Below are positions 1-7,152 of a stretch of 36,075 nt of DNA, in pieces (the first letter of the stretch is position 1; the number at the start of each line of letters is the position of its first letter). A model generated the notes under the pieces. The model saw nothing but the letters and a program-made list of their open reading frames with translations. It made no database searches and was not told the origin of the DNA. Both the position numbers and the translations under genes were made by a program. The stretch covers positions 1-36,075 of the forward strand of contig JAUYJB010000145.1 in NCBI GenBank assembly GCA_030688605.1, read 5' to 3'. The DNA comes from Hyphomicrobiales bacterium (GTDB lineage: Bacteria > Pseudomonadota > Alphaproteobacteria > Rhizobiales > NORP267).

Positions 1-51
1 TGCATCGGCCAACAGCCGCAACACCGCCACGGCGCAAAAGAACCCGGCCTT

Positions 52-74
52 CGGTGGGCCAAATCGGCCCACCG
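52..74. other. GC-rich hairpin with overlapping palindromic pairings
   Basis: CGGTGGGCC (52-60) and GGCCCACCG (66-74) are perfect 9-base reverse complements around a 5-base loop. An alternative outer pairing, AACCCGG (41-47) with CCGGGTT (72-78), would compete with it. No T-run follows on either strand, so it is not a classical intrinsic terminator. It could terminate an unseen upstream transcript or act as an operator. Confidence 0.4.
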
Positions 75-142
75 GGTTCGTTGCGGCGCTCGCCCGATAT
101 CCCGTATCGCGCGTCGCGCCGCGCCTGCCCGGATGAACCGAT

Positions 143-170
143 TTGGCCCATCGAATTGATCCCCTATAAC
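143..170 (+). promoter_or_regulatory. Possible parE promoter
   Basis: TTGGCC (143-148, 4 of 6 to TTGACA) and TATAAC (165-170, 5 of 6 to TATAAT) are separated by 16 bases. A start near 177 would leave a leader of about 160 bases before the parE ATG. The -35 lies inside one arm of the 13-base inverted repeat (138-150). This is prediction from sequence only. Confidence 0.35.
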
Positions 171-297
171 CATGAACCGCTCTAGCGACGTTAGCGCAGC
201 CGTAAGGACCAAGCCAGGGAGACTGGATCCATGCTGGCGTCCCCCGTTCGACCTCGCCTAAGGGCCGCGGAAATGCCATGATTTCGCGCGAATCGCG

Positions 298-312
298 TTA
301 AACGGTTGTTAA
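298..312 (+). promoter_or_regulatory. CtrA-type binding site (TTAA-N7-TTAA)
   Basis: TTAA at 298-301 and TTAA at 309-312 are separated by exactly seven bases, followed by CC, matching the full CtrA consensus known from Caulobacter and Rhizobiales. It lies 24 bases before the parE start codon. That suggests cell-cycle control of parE, either as repressor site over a proximal promoter or as activator of a leader-poor transcript. Binding has not been shown. Confidence 0.5.
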
Positions 313-335
313 CCTGAGCGGCTTTCCAGTAGCTT

Positions 336-2354
336 ATGCCCAAGATCCAAACCCTGTTCGACGATCTCGACCCGCCGCCGGCGCCAGCAGGCGCGCGGGG
401 AGGCAAGACCTTGTCCGAAGCCGCTTATAACGCCGCCCAAATCGAAGTGCTCGAGGGGCTGGAGCCGGTGCGCCGGCGGCCCGGCATGTACATCGGCGGC
501 ACCGACGAAAAGGGCCTGCACCACCTGTTCGCCGAGGTCATAGACAATTGCATGGACGAGGCGCTCGCCGGCCACGCCTCGCGGATCGAGGTCAATCTCG
601 CCGCCGACGGGTTCCTGACCGTCAGCGACAATGGCCGCGGCATCCCCGTGGACCGGCACCCGAAATTCACAGACCGTTCGGCGCTCGAAGTGATCATGAC
701 GACGCTGCATGCCGGCGGCAAGTTCAACTCGAAAGCGTATGAGACCTCGGGCGGCTTGCACGGCGTCGGCGTCTCGGTCGTCAACGCGCTGTCGGAGACA
801 CTTGAAGTGGAGGTCGCGCGCGGCCAGCAGCTCTACGGTCAGACTTTTGCGCGCGGGAAGCCGACCGGCCGGCTCAAGCATCTCGGCCCCGTGCACAACC
901 GCCGCGGCACCGCGGTGCGCTTCCGGCCGGACCCGGAGATTTTCGGCAAGAGCGCGCGGTTTTCGCCCAGGCGCCTGTTCACAATGGCGCGCTCGAAGGC
1001 CTATCTGTTCGGTGGCGTCGAGATCCGCTGGTCCTGCGCGCCGGAGCTGCTGAATGCCGGCGACGGCGTGCCGGCGAGCCAGACCTTCCACTTCCCCGGC
1101 GGATTGAAGGATTTCCTCAGCGCCGAGATCGCCGGCAAGACGCTGGTCACCGGCGATCTGTTCACCGGCGGCAACAAGCGGCACGGCGGCGACGGGGCCG
1201 TCGAGTGGGCGGTCGCCTGGTTCAACGACGACGGCTTCATCTCGTCTTACTGCAATACCGTGCCGACGGCCGACGGCGGCACGCACGAGGCAGGCCTGCG
1301 GGCAGCGCTCACCAAAGGTCTGCGCGCCTATGGCGAGCTTTCCGGCAACAGAAAGGCGGCGCAGATCACCTCCGACGACGTGATGGGCTCGGCTGGCGCG
1401 ATGCTGTCGCTGTTCATGCGCGAGCCGGAGTTCCAGGGCCAGACCAAGGACAAGCTGGCGAGCCAGGAAGCGACCCGCATCGTCGAGCAGGCGGTGCGCG
1501 ACCCGTTCGACCATTGGCTGGCGCAAAACCCGGCGCAGGCGACGCGGTTGCTCGAATGGATCATCGAGCGCGCCGAGGAGCGGGCGCGCCGGCGCCAGGA
1601 GCGCGAGGTCAGCCGCAAGGCGGCGACGCGCAAACTGCGCCTGCCCGGCAAGCTTGCCGATTGCACGGCGCAATCGGCCGCAGGCACCGAGATCTTCATC
1701 GTCGAGGGGGATTCGGCCGGCGGCTCGGCCAAGCAGGCGCGCAACCGGGCAAGCCAGGCGATCCTGCCGCTGCGCGGCAAGATCCTCAATGTCGCCAGCG
1801 CCGGCGGCGACAAGGTCAAGGCGAACCAACAGCTCGCCGACCTGATCCAGGCGCTTGGCTGCGGCACCGGGAGCCACTACCGGGAAAGCGACTTGCGCTA
1901 TGAACGAGTCATCATCATGACCGACGCCGACGTCGACGGCGCGCACATCGCCTCCTTGCTGATCACCTTCTTTTTCCGCGAGATGCCGGGGCTCATCCGC
2001 TCCGGCCACCTGTATCTCGCCGTGCCGCCGCTCTACCGCCTCAGCCAGGGTGGCAAGACCGTCTATGCCCGCGACGACGCGCACAAGGAGGAACTGCTGG
2101 CGCGCGAATTCACCGGCCGCGGCAGGGTCGAGATCGGCCGCTTCAAGGGCCTCGGCGAGATGATGCCGGCGCAACTCAAGGAGACGACCATGCACCCGGC
2201 CAAGCGCACCCTGTTGCGCGTCGTGCTGGCCGAGGAGGCGGAGACGGAGGCGGCGCGCGCCGTCGACCGGTTGATGGGAACCAAGGCGGAGGCGCGCTTC
2301 AGCTTCATTCAAGAGCGCGCCGAATTCGCCGACGCCGCCACGCTCGACATTTGA
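336..2354 (+). CDS. parE: DNA topoisomerase IV subunit B
   Basis: This is the ATPase subunit of topoisomerase IV, the type IIA enzyme that with ParC decatenates daughter chromosomes. The 672-residue product has the GHKL ATPase motifs in order: EVIDNCMDEAL, DNGRGIP and GGLHGVGVSVVNAL in the first 160 residues. A transducer domain follows, then the TOPRIM domain with EGDSAGGS near residue 457, PLRGKILNV and TDADVDGAHI near 528, carrying the metal-binding acidic residues. The length and the AAGGxxGxxN-free TOPRIM region suit alphaproteobacterial ParE better than GyrB, which is usually about 800 residues. The ATG at 336 has only a weak Shine-Dalgarno match, but the N-terminal length suits the family. 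A CtrA-type box lies 24 bases upstream and a second gene follows after 9 bases. Confidence 0.93.
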   Translation: MPKIQTLFDDLDPPPAPAGARGGKTLSEAAYNAAQIEVLEGLEPVRRRPGMYIGGTDEKGLHHLFAEVIDNCMDEALAGHASRIEVNLAADGFLTVSDNGRGIPVDRHPKFTDRSALEVIMTTLHAGGKFNSKAYETSGGLHGVGVSVVNALSETLEVEVARGQQLYGQTFARGKPTGRLKHLGPVHNRRGTAVRFRPDPEIFGKSARFSPRRLFTMARSKAYLFGGVEIRWSCAPELLNAGDGVPASQTFHFPGGLKDFLSAEIAGKTLVTGDLFTGGNKRHGGDGAVEWAVAWFNDDGFISSYCNTVPTADGGTHEAGLRAALTKGLRAYGELSGNRKAAQITSDDVMGSAGAMLSLFMREPEFQGQTKDKLASQEATRIVEQAVRDPFDHWLAQNPAQATRLLEWIIERAEERARRRQEREVSRKAATRKLRLPGKLADCTAQSAAGTEIFIVEGDSAGGSAKQARNRASQAILPLRGKILNVASAGGDKVKANQQLADLIQALGCGTGSHYRESDLRYERVIIMTDADVDGAHIASLLITFFFREMPGLIRSGHLYLAVPPLYRLSQGGKTVYARDDAHKEELLAREFTGRGRVEIGRFKGLGEMMPAQLKETTMHPAKRTLLRVVLAEEAETEAARAVDRLMGTKAEARFSFIQERAEFADAATLDI

Positions 2355-2363
2355 GCGAGCGTT

Positions 2364-3281
2364 GTGCGCCACTTTCTGACCCTGTTTTTCGGCCTCGCGC
2401 TGGTGGCACTGTTCGTCATCACGCTTGCCGGCCTGCTGGCGCCGCTGTTTGCGCCCTTCGACCTGATCAATCATTTGCGGCTGCATTTTCTGGAGACCGC
2501 GGTGGCGCTGATCTTGGTCTTTGTGCTGTTGCGCGCGCGCCGGCTGGCGATGGGAGCCTTTGCCCTGGCGCTCGTCAATCTGGTGCTCGCCGCGCCGGCG
2601 TTCGCGCTGAAGGCGACGGCCGATGATGCCGATCCGGTGCTCAAGGTGGTGTCGCTCAACGTCTGGGGCCGCAACGCCGAGCCCGGCCGCATCGAGACTT
2701 TTCTGCGCCGCCAGGACGCCGATCTCGTGCTGCTGCTCGAGGTCAACACGCCGCTGGCGCCGATGCTGGACAACCTCGGAGATCTCTATCCCTATCGGGT
2801 CGACTGCATGAGGCAGCGACTGTGCCGCCTGGCGCTATTGTCGAAGCGGGAAATGATCGAGCCCCGCACCATGCTCCGCGGCGATGCGAACCCTCCCGCC
2901 GTCACCGCGCGGTTCAATGTCGACGGGCGCGAATTCACCTTCTACGGGGTACACATGGCCCGCCCCTTCAACGCCAGCTGGCAGCGGGCCGACTATGACG
3001 GTCTCATCGCGGCGCTGAAGCCCATTCGAGGTCCGCTTCTGCTTGCCGGCGATTTCAACACTACGCCGTGGTCGTGGACCATGACCCGGCTCACCCTGGC
3101 GACCGGAATGGTGCGCGGCCGCACATTCGGCGCCACCTGGCCGGCGCAGCGGCCGCTGTTTCCGCAATTCCTCATCGACCATGTCCTGGCCCGCGGCGGC
3201 ATTGGCATCGTCGAGGTGCGAAACGGGCGGGCGATCGGCTCCGACCACCTGCCCGTTATCGCGGAGATTTCGCTGCCTTAG
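2364..3281 (+). CDS. Membrane-anchored endonuclease/exonuclease/phosphatase-family protein
   Basis: The 305-residue product begins with two or three hydrophobic segments (roughly residues 3-28, 33-55 and 60-80), followed by an endonuclease/exonuclease/phosphatase domain from about residue 90 to the end. Family motifs are visible: VVSLNVWG, LVLLLEVNT with the catalytic Glu, GDFNTTPWS and the C-terminal GSDHLPVIAEI with the Asp-His pair. This layout is like YafD/UPF0294 proteins. The domain should face the periplasm or outer surface, so the substrate could be nucleic acid, a phospholipid head group or another phosphodiester; it cannot be read from sequence. The GTG start at 2364 lies 9 bases after the parE stop, so the gene is probably co-transcribed with parE. 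Confidence 0.8.
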   Translation: MRHFLTLFFGLALVALFVITLAGLLAPLFAPFDLINHLRLHFLETAVALILVFVLLRARRLAMGAFALALVNLVLAAPAFALKATADDADPVLKVVSLNVWGRNAEPGRIETFLRRQDADLVLLLEVNTPLAPMLDNLGDLYPYRVDCMRQRLCRLALLSKREMIEPRTMLRGDANPPAVTARFNVDGREFTFYGVHMARPFNASWQRADYDGLIAALKPIRGPLLLAGDFNTTPWSWTMTRLTLATGMVRGRTFGATWPAQRPLFPQFLIDHVLARGGIGIVEVRNGRAIGSDHLPVIAEISLP

Positions 3282-3320
3282 AGCAGGCAGCGGCGCCGTT
3301 GGCTGGACTGCGCCTGCCGG

Positions 3321-3347
3321 ATCGATGCCGGGGTAGCCGGCATCGAT
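3321..3347. terminator. Strong hairpin between convergent genes, possible bidirectional terminator
   Basis: ATCGATGCCGG (3321-3331) and CCGGCATCGAT (3337-3347) form a perfect 11-base stem around the loop GGTAG. It lies 40 bases past the phosphatase-family gene and between that gene and the convergent outer-membrane gene. There is no T-run, so termination would be atypical or the hairpin may stabilise 3' ends. The rest of the 280-base gap shows nothing recognisable. Confidence 0.4.
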
Positions 3348-3561
3348 GGCGAAGCTCGGGGCGATCGGCAGAATCAGGAATCGGGGGCCGCGGAGGGCGG
3401 CGGAACGACCGAAATCGAAACGCAAATGCCCGACGGCCGCATATCAATCCGCTGGCAGGGAAGCTGGCGGACCGAACAGCGCGCCGGCGCCCGCTTAGCG
3501 GATACGCCGGCGTACCAAGACCATGGGCCGCGATGCCATCGCGCTGCGGCTGTGGCCGGGC

Positions 3562-4308
3562 TCAGAATTTCTTGCCGACCGCCACCTTGACGGTGTGCAC
3601 CACTACCTCATGGTTGAAATTCCTAAGCGTAGCACCGGAGTCCGTAGCGGCCACATTGATGTCGCCGAGATCCATATACATATACTCGCCGCGGGCGATC
3701 CAGCCGTTGTTCAACATGACCTCCAGCCCGCCGCCGGCCGTCCAGCCGACCATGAAGTCGCTGGCGCTCGTCCCCGATACGAGCGTTAAGCCCGTCGGAT
3801 CCGTGTCGATGAACGATACGTCCGTATTGAGGCCCGCGCCGCCGCCCTTGAGGTAGAAGAGCATATTCCCCGCCGCAAGACCGATGCGGCCGGTCAGGGA
3901 CGCGAAAAAGTCCGACTCGATCGATGACCTGCTGTCAGTCGGCAGGCGGACGCCCACATAGGGAGGATACTGAGCCGAATCGTCGAGCCCCAGATAGCCG
4001 AGTTCGCCCTCGATGCCGAACACCCAGCTGCCGTTCTGCCAGTTATAGCCGCCCAGGACGCCGCCGTAAAAACCGTCGGCATCGTAACTGAAATCTCCCA
4101 CGGGAGGCGCGCCTTGGTAACCATTGACGTCGTGGACGTCGACATCACCCCAGCCGCCACCGGCGAAGAGGGCTACATAGCTTCCGGTCCAATCGTAGGT
4201 CACGCCTGGTCCCGAAGCCATCGGCTCGGCGGCCGTAGGCGCGTCGGTCGCCACCGCCGCCCCGCTCATGAGCAAACTCGCAGCGCCGGCCAAGATCAGC
4301 TTTTTCAT
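3562..4308 (-). CDS. Outer-membrane beta-barrel protein, Omp25/Omp31-like
   Basis: The 248-residue product starts with a clear Sec signal peptide (MKKLILAGAASLLMSGAAVA, cleavage near residue 20). Alternating glycine- and aromatic-rich strands follow, such as YDWTGSYVALFAGGGWG, GGVLGGYNWQNGSWVFGIEG and GWTAGGGLEVMLNNGWIARGE (overlapping pieces of an eight-strand barrel). It ends in a C-terminal Phe, the usual signal for barrel assembly. This is the pattern of the Omp25/Omp31 family of alphaproteobacterial surface proteins, roughly 220-260 residues. An ATG 33 bases upstream is in frame but would bury the signal peptide behind charged residues; the ATG at 4308 has GCGAGGCG just upstream and is preferred. 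The specific ligand or role is unknown. Confidence 0.85.
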   Translation of the reverse strand: MKKLILAGAASLLMSGAAVATDAPTAAEPMASGPGVTYDWTGSYVALFAGGGWGDVDVHDVNGYQGAPPVGDFSYDADGFYGGVLGGYNWQNGSWVFGIEGELGYLGLDDSAQYPPYVGVRLPTDSRSSIESDFFASLTGRIGLAAGNMLFYLKGGGAGLNTDVSFIDTDPTGLTLVSGTSASDFMVGWTAGGGLEVMLNNGWIARGEYMYMDLGDINVAATDSGATLRNFNHEVVVHTVKVAVGKKF

Positions 4309-4727
4309 GCTTCGCCTCGCAATAGTCCATTGGTACCGCATGCTTTAATATACGCCCTCGGCCTGGCGGAAGCTGTGACCTTTTCGCAACTTGAAAACAA
4401 TTTTGAACTCAAAGCGGTCGAATGTGGCCGAGACCCCCTGATCCCCGCCGCCGGCCCTCCCGCATGCCGCCGGCCGCTGCCGGCGCGACGCTCAACGGCG
4501 CCCACACCGGGACGCGTTAAGTAAATCGGCAGATGACCGATTTTTTCCTTAAACCCGACCGCCAAACGTGCGACAAACCAGCAATGATCATAGGAGTTCG
4601 AGCCGCGAATCGGGCGGATGGACTGTGCCATGCCCGTGAATCGGTTCCGTTGCGCCTAAATCGTTGTGCCCGCAGGGGGCGGCCGCAATAACCGGCGCAG
4701 CAAGCAAATCGGCCTTTTTGCAACCTG
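4309..4727. other. Divergent intergenic region with no gene
   Basis: This 419-base stretch separates the leftward outer-membrane gene from the rightward helicase gene. It must hold both promoters. A TATATT-like -10 for the leftward gene lies near 4350, but I cannot place a good -35. The right half contains a terminator-like hairpin at 4523-4546, described separately. No open frame here looks coding. Confidence 0.5.
4523..4546 (+). terminator. Terminator-like hairpin in the helicase leader
   Basis: AAATCGG (4523-4529) pairs with CCGATTT (4537-4543) around a 7-base loop, and a run of six T residues spans 4541-4546. It reads as an intrinsic terminator for rightward transcription, yet no rightward gene ends here; the next gene on that strand is the helicase at 4728. 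It may therefore be an attenuator in the helicase leader, or a boundary for stray transcription. The core AAATCGG recurs at 4706-4712, just before the start codon. Confidence 0.4.
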
Positions 4728-6167
4728 ATGAATTTCAGTGAACTTGGTCTAAGCCCGAAGGTGCTCGATGCCGTAGCGGCAGCGGGCTATGAGACACCGA
4801 CTCCGATTCAGGAACAGGCGATCCCGCTCGCGCTGCAAGGCCGCGATGTGCTCGGCATCGCCCAGACCGGCACCGGCAAGACCGGCGCCTTCGCGCTGCC
4901 GATGCTGACGCGCCTGGAGGCGGGCCGCGCCCGGGCGCGCATGCCGCGCACCCTGATCGTCGAGCCGACCCGCGAGCTCGCCGCCCAGGTCGCCGAAGCC
5001 TTCGCCGTCCTCGGCAAGAACCACAAGCTCACCGTGGCGCTGTTGATCGGCGGCGTCTCCTTCGACGAGCAGAATCGCAAGCTCGATCGCGGCGCCGACG
5101 TGCTGATCGCCACGCCGGGCCGCCTGCTCGATCATTACGAGCGCGGCAAGCTGCTTCTCACCACCGTCGAGATCCTGGTCATCGACGAAGCCGACCGGAT
5201 GCTCGACATGGGCTTCATCCCGGACGTCGAGCGCATCTGCAAGCTGTTGCCGCCGCGCCGCCAGACGTTGTTCTTTTCCGCCACGATGCCGCCGGAGATC
5301 CAGCGCCTGGTCGCCTCTTTCTTGCGCGATCCGGTGCGCATCGAGGCAACGCCGCCGGCCACCACGGTCGCCGGCGTTACCCAGTTTCTGGTCTCGGCCG
5401 AGAGCGAGCCCAAGGCCAAGCGGGCCGTCCTGCGCTCCCTGATCAAGGCGGAGGGCGTGAAAAACGCCATTATTTTCTGCAACCGCAAGCGCGACGTTTC
5501 CGTCGTTCACCGCTCGCTGCTGCGCCACGGATTCAACGCCGGCGCCCTGCATGGCGATCTGGACCAGCATACGCGCACGGCGACCCTCGAGGCCTTTCGC
5601 AACGGCGAGATCATCCTGCTGGTTGCCAGCGACGTTGCCGCGCGCGGTCTCGACATTCCCGACGTCAGTCACATTTTCAATTACGACGTGCCGACCCACG
5701 CGGAGGACTATGTCCACCGCATCGGCCGTACCGCACGCGCCGGCCGCCCCGGCACCACGATCATGCTGGTGACCCCGGCCGAGAAGAAATATGTGCGCGC
5801 GATCAATAGCCTGACCGGCCTCGACATTCCCTGGCAGGGAGCAGCGCCGGGTGAAGCCGTGGCCGCGCCCGAGGGCGAAAGGCGTGGCCGGGGCGCGCCG
5901 CGCCGCGCCGCGGCGGGAAAGAAACGGCGCCGCCACGGCAGGCCCGCAGCGGTCGAGGAAAAGGCGCCCGCCGCAGCGGAGAAGCCAAGAGCCAAGCCTG
6001 CCGAAAAGCCCAAGCCGGCCAAGGCCGGCCGCCGCGACGCCGAGCGCGGCGAAAAGCGCGGCAAGGAGCCGCGCAAGCGTGGCGGCAGGGACGGCTCCCC
6101 GGTCGTCGGGCTCGGCGATCACGTCCCCGCTTTCCTGTTGCGCCCGGTGCGCACGGAACGCGACTGA
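4728..6167 (+). CDS. rhlE: DEAD-box ATP-dependent RNA helicase, RhlE-like
   Basis: The 479-residue product is a superfamily 2 RNA helicase that unwinds RNA duplexes or remodels RNA-protein complexes, commonly in ribosome assembly, cold adaptation or mRNA decay. The core motifs occur in order: Q motif with FSELGLSPKVLDAV and PTPIQEQAIP, Walker A AQTGTGKT (about 45-52), PTRELA, TPGRLLD, DEADRML (about 153-159), FSAT, HGDLDQHTR, ARGLDIP and HRIGRTARAG. After residue 375 comes a low-complexity Lys/Arg/Ala/Pro/Glu tail typical of RhlE-type enzymes and likely RNA- or protein-binding. The ATG at 4728 has no good Shine-Dalgarno, but it sits at the family's usual N-terminus. The RhlE subgroup label is by overall form; the nearby rne gene is a possible functional partner. 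Confidence 0.9.
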   Translation: MNFSELGLSPKVLDAVAAAGYETPTPIQEQAIPLALQGRDVLGIAQTGTGKTGAFALPMLTRLEAGRARARMPRTLIVEPTRELAAQVAEAFAVLGKNHKLTVALLIGGVSFDEQNRKLDRGADVLIATPGRLLDHYERGKLLLTTVEILVIDEADRMLDMGFIPDVERICKLLPPRRQTLFFSATMPPEIQRLVASFLRDPVRIEATPPATTVAGVTQFLVSAESEPKAKRAVLRSLIKAEGVKNAIIFCNRKRDVSVVHRSLLRHGFNAGALHGDLDQHTRTATLEAFRNGEIILLVASDVAARGLDIPDVSHIFNYDVPTHAEDYVHRIGRTARAGRPGTTIMLVTPAEKKYVRAINSLTGLDIPWQGAAPGEAVAAPEGERRGRGAPRRAAAGKKRRRHGRPAAVEEKAPAAAEKPRAKPAEKPKPAKAGRRDAERGEKRGKEPRKRGGRDGSPVVGLGDHVPAFLLRPVRTERD

Positions 6168-6218
6168 GTTGGCTTACAGAAAAAGTGGAAGACACCGCAA
6201 AGCGTAAGTCTCTTGCTC

Positions 6219-6287
6219 TCAGGCAAGGGCGCAGGTGGCGATGAGCCCGAGTAGCAGGAAAATAAGGAATATCAAGAGGTAGGGCAT
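6219..6287 (-). CDS. Possible 22-residue hydrophobic small protein
   Basis: A 22-codon frame starting at ATG 6287 encodes one hydrophobic helix rich in Leu, Ile and Phe (begins MPYLLIFLIF, ends CALA). It begins 17 bases after the stop of the tfoX-like gene on the same strand, with GAGGACGGG upstream as a possible ribosome site, though somewhat distant. If translated it would be a single-pass inner-membrane microprotein at the end of the suf operon. I recognise no family. Chance cannot be excluded at this length. Confidence 0.3.
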   Translation of the reverse strand: MPYLLIFLIFLLLGLIATCALA

Positions 6288-6304
6288 GGGTCTTGAACCC
6301 GTCC

Positions 6305-6658
6305 TCACCTTCTGCTGCCGCGGCCAGGCTTCTGCGCGCGCAAGGCCGCGGCGAAGGCGCGGCTGGCCCATTCGGCCAGTTCGTCGGTATCCTCGTAGAG
6401 CCGCTCGGGCACTTGCCAGTAGGACAGGCTTATGGGGCGGTTCTTGCCGCGATATTCGAACGGTCGCGAACCCTCCGCGGCAAAGTCCCCCTCGGTCTCG
6501 GCGTCGGCCTTGAGATAGAGCGTGTCGTCGGCGATCAGCGCGAACATCACGCCTTCATGGTAGACGCCGCCGCCGCCGAACATGCGCCGCACGTTGACGG
6601 CGCCGAACGGGGCCAGCAAATCCTCGATGAAGGCTGAGTATTCGGCGCTGAGGGGCAT
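6305..6658 (-). CDS. TfoX/Sxy N-terminal domain protein
   Basis: The 117-residue product is a stand-alone TfoX N-terminal domain: residues 10-95 include APFGAVNVRRMFGGGGVYHEGVMFALIADD-type family features (RRMFGG, then LYLKAD and the aromatic YRGKNRPISLSYWQVPE region). It lacks the C-terminal TfoX domain present in the Haemophilus and Escherichia competence regulators. Such single-domain proteins are common in alphaproteobacteria and have no settled function. The gene lies 23 bases downstream of sufA on the same strand, so it is probably the last clear gene of the suf operon. That raises the chance of an accessory link to Fe-S metabolism, but this is inference from position. Confidence 0.82.
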   Translation of the reverse strand: MPLSAEYSAFIEDLLAPFGAVNVRRMFGGGGVYHEGVMFALIADDTLYLKADAETEGDFAAEGSRPFEYRGKNRPISLSYWQVPERLYEDTDELAEWASRAFAAALRAQKPGRGSRR

Positions 6659-6681
6659 GGGACCCCCGGATTCGTCCGAAA

Positions 6682-7071
6682 TCAGGAGATTTCGGCCTCG
6701 ATCGACTCGCCGGCGGCGCGCAGCGTCACCGATTCGCCGCAGCCGCAGGCGCCGACCTGGTTCGGATTGTTGAAGATGAAGCCGGAGGCGAGCTTGTCGC
6801 GCTTGAAATCCATCTCGGTGCCGAGCAGGAACAGGACCGCCTTGGGATCGATCAGGACCTTGACGCCCTTGTCCTCTACCACCTCGTCGCCGGGATCGGC
6901 CTCACGCGCATAATCCATGGTGTAGGCCATGCCGGCGCAGCCGCCGTTCTTGACCCCGACGCGCAGACCCGCCACCGGCCCGCTCGCCGCCGCGATCAGC
7001 TCGCGGATGCGCGCGACGGCCGCATCGGTCAGCGTCATCAGCTGCATTTTGGGACGTGACAGGGTGGCCAT
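6682..7071 (-). CDS. sufA: Iron-sulfur cluster carrier, A-type (SufA/IscA/ErpA family)
   Basis: The 129-residue product is an A-type carrier that accepts Fe-S clusters from the SufBCD scaffold and passes them to target apoproteins. The three cluster-ligating cysteines are present in the standard spacing: one in GGCAGMAY and two in the C-terminal ACGCGESV. The body has the HesB-like fold pattern TDAAVARIRELIA and GLRVGVKNGGC. The start ATG at 7071 gives an N-terminal extension of about ten residues before the domain. It is the penultimate clear gene of the leftward suf operon, 81 bases after sufT and 23 before the tfoX-like gene. The suf name follows its operon; by sequence alone ErpA or IscA could not be excluded. 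Confidence 0.9.
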   Translation of the reverse strand: MATLSRPKMQLMTLTDAAVARIRELIAAASGPVAGLRVGVKNGGCAGMAYTMDYAREADPGDEVVEDKGVKVLIDPKAVLFLLGTEMDFKRDKLASGFIFNNPNQVGACGCGESVTLRAAGESIEAEIS

Positions 7072-7152
7072 GGGCCACTTCTCTCCTCAATCGAAAATCG
7101 ACACTGCCTCGAATATGGACCCCGCGAGCAGGCGGTTCAACGCCGCGCGCGC

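Larger units (their letters stand above)
1..335. other. Non-coding region upstream of parE
   Basis: I see no convincing gene here. The stretch holds a GC-rich hairpin at 52-74, a 13-base motif present in inverted orientation at 55-67 and 138-150, a possible promoter at 143-170 and a perfect CtrA-type box at 298-312, all described separately. The base composition and lack of a plausible reading frame suggest a regulatory leader for parE, perhaps together with the tail of an unseen upstream transcript. Confidence 0.6.

Noticed and set aside
309-2486. 725-codon open frame antisense to parE
   Set aside because: It mirrors the real gene. GC-rich codon bias opens the opposite frame, and the translation is low-complexity Arg/Ala/Gly-rich with no motif.
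4749-6122. 457-codon open frame antisense to the helicase
   Set aside because: Helicase motifs on the other strand are complete; this frame has no recognisable domain.
6275-6305. Possible tRNA-like arm (GGGTCTTGAACCC)
   Set aside because: Only a 4-base stem; no cloverleaf or TTCGA-type loop can be built around it.
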